This document shows, piece by piece, positions 59,701 to 64,000 of a stretch of DNA of 64,000 bases. The notes below the pieces were generated by a model. The model was not told where the DNA came from. It did no database searches and worked only from the letters and a program-made list of their open reading frames with translations. Each line of letters starts with the position of its first letter. Within the stretch, counting starts at the first letter, position 1. The position numbers and the translations under genes are program-made. The DNA is from Oegoconia quadripuncta (Eukaryota; Arthropoda; Insecta; Lepidoptera; Autostichidae), in the NCBI GenBank assembly GCA_949316235.1, contig OX438744.1, forward strand, positions 29,322,778 to 29,386,777. Direction: 5' to 3'.

Positions 59701-61610
59701 ATCCCCCACAAAACTTCTGTTACTTCCTTGGGAATGCAACTGAATCTCTATTGGAAATCTGGCTTTCTATTTAGCACACAACTGTAGCACAGTGCGAACA
59801 CCTCAGCAATAAGAGACTAGAAAACTCAATGCCTGGTAAGTAATACCACAGTCAATACCTACTAAAACAAGCAACAAACAAAGCAACATTCCTGCTTCAT
59901 CAGTAATACAATACAAATACACTTTATTGCACAACAGAAAAGAAAATACAGTTTCAGACAGTGGTAGGAGTCGTAGGAGTACAACAGTAATCCTCTGTAT
60001 TACTGCTGGAAGTACTGACCCAGAAACATTTTTATTTCTTTATGCAATATGAATTATATAATAATTATATTACTAATAATATACCCATTTGTTACTCATT
60101 ATCAAATAAAAACTAAAAATGATAAACAATCTTTAAACAAAATAAAATTGTAAACTTTGTGATTTAGATAATAGGCTTCTTGGCATCTTTGTGTTAAGTT
60201 TAAATTGGGAGAAGCCACTGACTCCTGAGATACAGGTTTATTTAACCTAGTTTAGGTGTCAGAGTAACAATTTAGTATGTCAATAAAGAGATTTATTATT
60301 ATTATTATTATTATAATTAAAGCTGTTTGCTGAATGGTATGGAGGGTTTATTCAGTCCAGTGGCACCCTCATTAAACATATTAAGATTTGTTTTTAAATA
60401 CAGAATAAATAAAAATAATCACAAAGATTTTACTTAAAGATTAATTTAATTTCAAATAAAGAAATTACCAATTAAAAGTATAGATTTACAACCTAAAACT
60501 AGCCTAGTGTCCAAATCGAGGTAGGATTATGGAATGCCAATGGATATCCAATTCGAGTGCATTTCCGCTGTTCTGCTGCATCAGCGCCTCGTGCCTTGTG
60601 CGTAATTTCCATTGATGTGTAAATTATGAATTGGTACTGAATCAGCAGGTTTCCTTATGGGTTGGGTCTTAACACCTGCACTTGAGTAATAAATAAATAG
60701 TTTATTTTGCAGAATTCACGATAAAGAGTGGAAGTTTTTATCAAAAAATTTAAATTCTCGAAAATAATCACAAAGTAAGCTATTTAGGTATTATCTTTTA
60801 GGCTTTTCGAGTGCAGGTCAGAAAAATATTTTTGTGCGATGTTTTTGGACAAATTGAAGACGTGCAACACTTACTAATGGAGTGTGCCTAGAACAGTAGA
60901 GAGAGACATATGTTTATTAGAAAATTTAATGTGAACAGACTCGATCTAGGAGTTATTCAAAGCATACTAGTTGTTCCTACTTCTGAAGCAACTTTGTCCT
61001 TGTGTAGTCTTATGAACATTTGTCACCAATAATTCTCTCTGTCGATATTTAGCTTAGGTACAATGGGATTGACATAATCCAAAAGGATAAAAATCCCAAA
61101 ATAAAGTAAGTTATAAAAAAAAATTTTGATTCATTTGAATTTAAAAAGAAATCTTAATTTTATCTATAAATAATTAAACCCTAAGCCAAAATTAAAGCAG
61201 TAATATTAAGCAGTGCAGAGTGAATTTTTTCTAGGTTCTTTCGCGCTCCATTATGGTCACTCTGGTAGAATAGTAATAAGCCAACCTAATACTCTGACGC
61301 TTACATCGCCTAACCCAAGCAGTAGGGACACCAGACCAAACGTTGCTCTCCTTAAAACTGATGACAACAAGAAGTTTTGACACGACCTGAGTTTTGTTAT
61401 CGGTCAAGTAGTGGCATGCGGGACATTTCTTTTTAAGGTCAGGTCCAGGATAATTGGTTTAATATTTACATAATAAAATAGTTAAAATGCGAAACAACTT
61501 ACTTCAACCAACAAACATGATTGAATTTTGTCCAAAAATTCACTGTCCACAGATATGTTGCGGGCCACTTGGGGGCAGACGGACAAACATAATCTACAGA
61601 TATTATGCAT
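47662..61610 (-). CDS. Gene B: ZAD domain plus 11 zinc fingers, 8 exons, 556 aa
   Basis: Exons: 61503-61610, 57985-58807, 56872-57020, 53877-54001, 52814-52931, 51393-51508, 49505-49642, 47662-47755 (1671 nt with stop). Every junction keeps frame. Start ATG at 61610 follows an in-frame TAG. The ZAD, a zinc-binding dimerisation domain of insect zinc-finger regulators, has Cys5-X2-Cys8 (CRLC) and Cys48-X2-Cys51 (CDKC). Residues 75-205 are acidic and Ser/Asn-rich, likely disordered. Fingers: 212-233, 279-299, 307-327 and eight more; finger 4 is C-X3-C and finger 11 is C2HC. Finger linkers such as GERPY and GVKPF are only partly of the TGEKP type. It is likely a nuclear DNA-binding protein. Several introns contain unusual inverted-repeat elements. 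Confidence 0.94.
48497..48872 (+). repeat. Repeat S, left copy of an inverted pair
   Basis: Landmarks GGCGGGAACTCGGCGAGTG, AATGGCAGAATATTGTGCAG and CATTCTGCCACTTTACTG. Inverted copy at 49146-49495; third copy at 61818-62215. Confidence 0.85.
48950..49135 (-). mobile_element. LINE-B 3' fragment between the repeat S copies
   Basis: CTACTGCTTGTTCAAAAGCC and GAGAAGAACAAGCAAGAAAC match the LINE-B 3' UTR. Confidence 0.75.
49146..49495 (-). repeat. Repeat S, right copy of an inverted pair
   Basis: Reverse complement of 48497-48872, with a deletion near TTGTAAAGCATAAAGC. It ends about 10 bp from the exon 7 donor of gene B. Confidence 0.85.
49505..49642 (-). CDS. Gene B exon 7 (rest of finger 9, most of finger 10)
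   Basis: TCNKSFAKKFNLTLHERTH, then HACPRCSKRYSQRSTLLRH. It is GC-rich compared with flanks. The frame requires the weak donor AAGCG|GTCTGT. Confidence 0.85.
49685..49850 (-). mobile_element. Element L, copy 2, interrupted by palindromes
   Basis: GGCCAAATCCGAAACTATGAGG and AAACTGCGTCATTGG match L copy 1 in reverse. The palindromes M1 and M2 follow directly. Confidence 0.6.
49848..50201. repeat. Two mutually inverted palindromic elements (M1, M2)
   Basis: M1 is 49848-50004 and M2 50060-50201. Each has inverted ends near GGATGTACACCAACTAAACT with ACCAGTTTTA inward, and M2 is the reverse complement of M1 including the asymmetric core (GAGAAAGAGACAGTACTACT against AGTAGTACTGTCTCTTTCTC). Confidence 0.8.
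50202..50689. other. Gene B intron 6, unassigned AT-rich DNA
   Basis: No exon or named repeat was recognised. Confidence 0.3.
50690..50931 (+). mobile_element. Element L, copy 3, with B-box-like motif
   Basis: CGGGTTCGATTCCGGGTTAG (match 50778-50788) and TAGTTTCGGATTTGACCATC. Confidence 0.6.
50935..51368. mobile_element. PIF/Harbinger-type MITE with TAA target duplication
   Basis: Left end GGCCTGTATTAATAAACC; right end ATTAATACGGGCC. TAA at 50932-50934 and 51369-51371. It carries an inner retro-like insertion (about 51090-51225, with ACACTTTATTGCACAAC). GGCC termini plus a 3-bp TWA target are typical of PIF/Harbinger. It lies 24 bp past the exon 6 donor. Confidence 0.75.
51393..51508 (-). 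CDS. Gene B exon 6 (end of finger 7, finger 8, start of finger 9)
   Basis: EHGIKTSFLCDICGKTLTNA and EQLKLHKRVH, then RPYNC; donor TGCAG|GTACCT. Confidence 0.92.
51630..52018. mobile_element. Element Q, most complete copy
   Basis: Inverted ends TATACCGGTGAGTTTATTTT and AAAAAACTCATCCGGTATA; inner inverted block AGGTAAGTGAAATAGG against CCTTCTATTTCC. It includes a (CCTT)n expansion at 51955-51990 and has no ORF. Confidence 0.75.
51955..51990. repeat. (CCTT)n microsatellite
   Basis: About eight tetranucleotide units inside element Q. Confidence 0.9.
52814..52931 (-). CDS. Gene B exon 5 (rest of finger 6, finger 7)
   Basis: YLTAHRSTVH, then YVCMHCSFPCDSRNAFTEHL; the acceptor ATTGTAG|G restores X12 in finger 6; donor AAAG|GTATGG. 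Confidence 0.92.
53045..53332 (+). mobile_element. SINE-1 copy in gene B intron 4
   Basis: TGTGGTTCAATGTAAACAAC (degraded A box), GTTCAATCCCC (degraded B box), body and A-rich tail. Confidence 0.87.
53333..53876. other. Gene B intron 4, unassigned
   Basis: No exon or named repeat was recognised. Confidence 0.3.
53877..54001 (-). CDS. Gene B exon 4 (finger 5, half of finger 6)
   Basis: YKCETCNRGFQVKTWYEEH and QNIH, then FVCNICGLAFHMN; donor AACAG|GTTGGT splits Arg. Confidence 0.93.
54037..54893. mobile_element. Long inverted-repeat element FB3 with B-box motifs in both arms
   Basis: Arms 54037-54305 and 54626-54893 are near-perfect complements (about 268 bp) around a loop of about 320 bp. 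Ends CAGGGCGTCCCAAAG and CTTTGGGACGCCCTG, with TA on both sides. Each arm carries GGTTCGATTCC (54183-54193 inverted, 54737-54747), a perfect tRNA B-box core. No ORF. Confidence 0.9.
55218..55995. repeat. Array of palindromic cores with about 147-bp spacing
   Basis: Six cores of about 55 bp (for example TCTCGAACGCACGAGAATC, GGGGTCCTGG, then ATTCTCGCACACTCGACATT) centre near 55250, 55400, 55546, 55692, 55839 and 55984. Spacers 1-2 read GGCATGTCTATCTCTTTCAC forward; spacers 3-5 carry the reverse complement. So the array flips at the third core and the last two spacers are near-identical. Confidence 0.88.
56690..56857 (+). mobile_element. LINE-C 3' end with GATTT tail
   Basis: GTTTCTTGCTCGTTCTTCTC to GATTTGATTTGATTT, ending about 15 bp from the exon 3 donor of gene B. 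Confidence 0.8.
56872..57020 (-). CDS. Gene B exon 3 (rest of finger 3, finger 4)
   Basis: RTYKTASEIVRHGRAH completes finger 3; NCSYQCGYSTVYVGALKEH with EKRH is finger 4, with C-X3-C spacing. Donor AAG|GTATTC. Confidence 0.9.
57021..57655. other. Gene B intron 2, unassigned
   Basis: A duplicated phrase CTAGTCAAATGTCGAGA / CTAGTTAAATGTCGAGA lies at 57130-57172. Nothing else was recognised. Confidence 0.35.
57710..57970. mobile_element. SINE-1 head piece inside SINE-3 pieces
   Basis: 57660-57705 and 57885-57970 match SINE-3; 57710-57828 is the SINE-1 tRNA-like head on the minus strand. Confidence 0.65.
57985..58807 (-). CDS. Gene B exon 2 (ZAD second half, linker, fingers 1-2, half of 3)
   Basis: Acceptor TTCACAG|GTGGCG; VAVNEFLPTQVCDKC completes the ZAD. 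The 823-nt exon holds the acidic linker, finger 1 (CLTC...HYNIEH), finger 2 (CRKC...HLITH) and CKIC, donor TGTG|GTTAGT. Confidence 0.95.
59070..59280 (+). mobile_element. SINE-2, near full-length, in gene B intron 1
   Basis: CAACGGTTGCGGGTTCGAAT (B box) to GGTGTAAGTGTCCGAAATAT, then an ATTT-rich tail. The extreme 5' end is altered. Confidence 0.87.
59281..60760. other. Gene B intron 1, mostly unassigned
   Basis: 59915-59960 (AATACACTTTATTGCACAAC) resembles a LINE 3' end, and 60291-60313 is an (ATT)n repeat. No exon was recognised. Confidence 0.35.
60765..61045 (+). mobile_element. Decayed non-LTR reverse-transcriptase tail
   Basis: The plus frame reads CDVFGQIEDVQHLLMECA then a stop. EDVxHLLMEC is a C-terminal motif of insect non-LTR elements. 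A piece of its left flank recurs at 25265-25305. Confidence 0.6.
61503..61610 (-). CDS. Gene B exon 1 (ZAD, first Cys pair)
   Basis: MHNICRLCLSVCPQVARN to CLLVE|GTAAGT, 36 codons, phase 0. Confidence 0.93.
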
Positions 61611-61817
61611 TCTGTGCTGCGTGTACTAATATTTAGTACAATAATTTATTTCACAACAAAAACACTGCAAACTAAACACAAACACTCAACCACAGATTAC
61701 TCAGATAATCACTCAACCCTCGACCGATACCACAGATTACTCAGATATATGTCACCGATACGAACTACGAACACTTTTTGACATTGACAATTTGAGTTTG
61801 ACATGACATTGACAGCT

Positions 61818-62215
61818 ATTTTTTTTTTTTGTCTCATTCTCTCCTTTAGGAGAAGGCAAAGGGACCTAGCCCATAACAGCCATGTCTTATTTCTCTTATT
61901 TCTTCAGTTTGTAAGTCAGTCTCAGTCAAAACAAGTAATTCGTCGTATACTTGGCGTATACAGAGTCTAGTCACGGTCAAGTCGTTCTTCAGTAAAGTGG
62001 CAGAATGCTTTACAAAAGATTTTGGCGGCTTCTTGTGGGAACCCGAAAGCTCCGTTACGCACTTTAATTTACACTTCCCTTCACTTGTACACCATCACTA
62101 ACGTTTGCTGCACAATATTCTGCCATTATTAAGCTTCAAAAGTTAGAATGCACAAATTATAAGAATTATAAAGAAAAATGCAACTTCACTCGCCGAGTTC
62201 CCGCCAAAAAGCCTG
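61818..62215 (-). mobile_element. Repeat S, third copy, with poly(A)-like end
   Basis: On the minus strand it runs from GGCGGGAACTCGGCGAGTG to CTAAAGGAGAGAATGAGAC and an A run (plus-strand T run at 61820-61830). The A tail suggests retroposition. A minus frame with NDLTVTRLCIRQVYDELLVL is open but unassigned. Confidence 0.75.
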
Positions 62216-62939
62216 ACAGATATTGTTTGACAACAACAGTCAAAAGGTTTGAAGACTATTTAGCCACGTAATGTTACCAAGAGCAACATAAACTTACCCG
62301 CTAAAAATAAATAGCACCTATTATTATAAAAAAATAAAATTTTCCTGCGTCTTTTTTAAAGTATTCCGTTTTATAATAATTCATTCATTTGATTAGGTAT
62401 TAATTATAAGAAGTTAGTCGAACTAATGTAAAATGGCAATGTGCGTCTGCTTTCACCTTCCCTCAAATAAATTAAATAAAAATGTCAACTTTTTTATATT
62501 TTTAGAGACTAATTTATTTCAAATTTAAAACGATAATTTTAGTTTTCGTACACATATTTAAAAAACATAATTTTAATGTTATATTGTTGCTAATGATCAA
62601 CAAGTCGGTGTATACCTACACTTATCTAAGTGCTCCTAATACTTTTGTTATGGATAGGTATTGTAAAATTAATGAACGCAATGGCCTGGCTTTTGTTTGT
62701 TCATAAACAATAATTCACAGATTCTAAAAACATGCATACACACACAATAACAAATGAATAACTCATCTATTGCAAATAACATGTTTCTGTCATTAACAAA
62801 ACTATTGTTTGTGAATGGAAAGTAATCGATTAAACTTGTAAAACTGTGAAACATTAATCATCATATTAGCCACAGGACGTCCACTGCCGAACATAGACCA
62901 GAGTAGCCGGTTTTTTTTAAATCTATAAATGTTTAAGAG
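62216..62939. other. AT-rich flank, little recognised
   Basis: 62858-62900 (CCACAGGACGTCCACTGCCG) resembles a LINE-D 3' piece. The remainder is unassigned. Confidence 0.35.
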
Positions 62940-63190
62940 GGTTTGTTCTGTACAGAATATACCACCCTCATAGTATCTGCTTGAAACCTCATCACCGCCG
63001 CTTAATACCTAAATTCACTATTTTATACATCATCCTGGCCATCACCGAGTTTGAGGACGCCAAGACACTGTTACAACCGCCTATCTCAAACAGATTATAT
63101 ACTATTTGAAGTTGCCTTCTTTCTGCATCGTTCCGGACACATACCATTAAAATATGATATACGTCTTCTGTTCACATTGGTTCGGAGATG
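62940..63190 (-). mobile_element. Non-LTR reverse-transcriptase C-terminal fragment
   Basis: The minus frame reads EDVYHILMVCVRNDAERRQL and SVMARMMYKIVNLGIKRR then stops, the same motif class as at 60765-61045. Confidence 0.65.
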
Positions 63191-64000
63191 CTGATATGAG
63201 TAGAACAAACATTGTCACCGCCTTCAGGCTTCGATCAGGACTTATTCTATTAAATAGTGTCGGATACTTAATGGGTAAAATACCATCACCGCATTGCACA
63301 GAGTGGCCGGTTCGTGTGTCCATCTTGTGAGTAAACGTCCTACGCTGCGCTTCGCTCACCCCCACCCCAAGTATCGCTCACTCCCTAGCTCATTGCGTGA
63401 CTTTGAACTTTCGTATGAGGCCCATACTAATATAGATCACGTTTCAGTGGTGAAAATGCCACTGAAACAATGAATCACAAATTTATAGTTGTAGAATGTC
63501 TGTTAAAACTTAAAAATGTTTACCATCGAAATCACAATCATATTTACTCGTACGAAAACGGAAGCTTGCCAAGCTAGTGTATTTAGTAATTTTATATTAT
63601 TTTTCAATCAATCGATCATGTACACTTCATTGCACATAATGTTATGGGAAGCTTTGCGCTAATCGCGTTGCTTCTAGACCACTTTTTAAAAACTTTACAA
63701 ACCATCGCGTCGTTGATGTAACTTTTAATTTACTTTTAAATATACTGCTAAGCTCTTACTGGATTTCTCAGTCGCGATTACGACCTCCACGGGAATGTGT
63801 TGATTCATCTTTTTTCGTGAACTATAGACCGATGACGGGCAGTAGCGTCTGTGGTTGCGAATGCCGCAGACCCGCCCTTGTCCAGTGCCAGTGTAGCGAT
63901 TAGGGCACCGCGCCGTAGGAAGGGTTTATATTTATTGGGTATGCTATTTATTTTGATGATGATCTTTCTTTTACGTTGTAATCCACGCGATCGGTGGGTA
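63191..64000. other. Right end, probably repeat-derived, unassigned
   Basis: CTTCATTGCACATAATG near 63626 resembles LINE ends. 63820-63990 has higher GC but no recognised frame. Confidence 0.3.

Overview
The window is animal nuclear DNA, most likely from a moth or butterfly. It is AT-rich, has short protein-coding exons with GT-AG introns, and is saturated with mobile elements of kinds common in Lepidoptera: tRNA-derived SINEs with clear A and B boxes, 3'-truncated non-LTR retrotransposons, TA- and TAA-flanked MITEs, and long inverted-repeat elements. No bacterial operons, CRISPR arrays, rRNA genes or intact tRNA genes were found. The species assignment is an inference from repeat style and gene families.

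Three host genes can be supported, all on the minus strand. (1) At the left edge are the first two coding exons (2380-2450, 1665-1936) of an SLC6 sodium/chloride-coupled neurotransmitter or amino-acid transporter, GABA-transporter-like; the rest lies beyond base 1. (2) Gene A has thirteen exons from 46524 down to 29731 and encodes a 583-residue protein with an atypical ZAD-like N-terminus and eleven C2H2 zinc fingers. (3) Gene B has eight exons from 61610 down to 47662 and encodes a 556-residue protein with a canonical ZAD and eleven zinc fingers, the last of C2HC type. I rebuilt both zinc-finger genes exon by exon. Every junction keeps frame, and every finger split by an intron regains its spacing (usually C-X2-C-X12-H-X3/4-H), which is strong internal evidence. 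The two genes are head-to-tail, gene B upstream, about 1.1 kb apart, as in the clustered ZAD zinc-finger families of insects. They are probably nuclear DNA-binding regulators; their targets cannot be read from the sequence.

Layout: 1-2450, 5' part of the SLC6 gene; 2451-29730, gene-poor DNA built from LINE, SINE and MITE fragments, a split 53-bp minisatellite, a non-autonomous hAT element with a perfect 8-bp target duplication, and a GC-rich poly(A) retro-insertion with a 12-bp duplication; 29731-46524, gene A with repeats in most of its longer introns; 46525-47661, short intergenic region; 47662-61610, gene B, whose introns hold the most unusual DNA in the window; 61611-64000, a polyadenylated retroposed repeat and LINE remnants.

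The most unusual non-coding structures are: an array of hairpin cores spaced about 147 bp apart with an orientation switch in the middle (55218-55995); two or more families of long inverted-repeat elements whose arms carry a tRNA-type B box (35332-35725, 54037-54893, and a related set at 42146 and 50778); two mutually inverted palindromes (49848-50201); and a roughly 350-bp inverted pair with a third, polyadenylated copy 12 kb away. Many lie inside gene B introns, so its pre-mRNA could form long double-stranded hairpins. I see no complete new enzymatic or defence system; the novelty, if any, lies in these inverted-repeat elements and their link to the zinc-finger genes.
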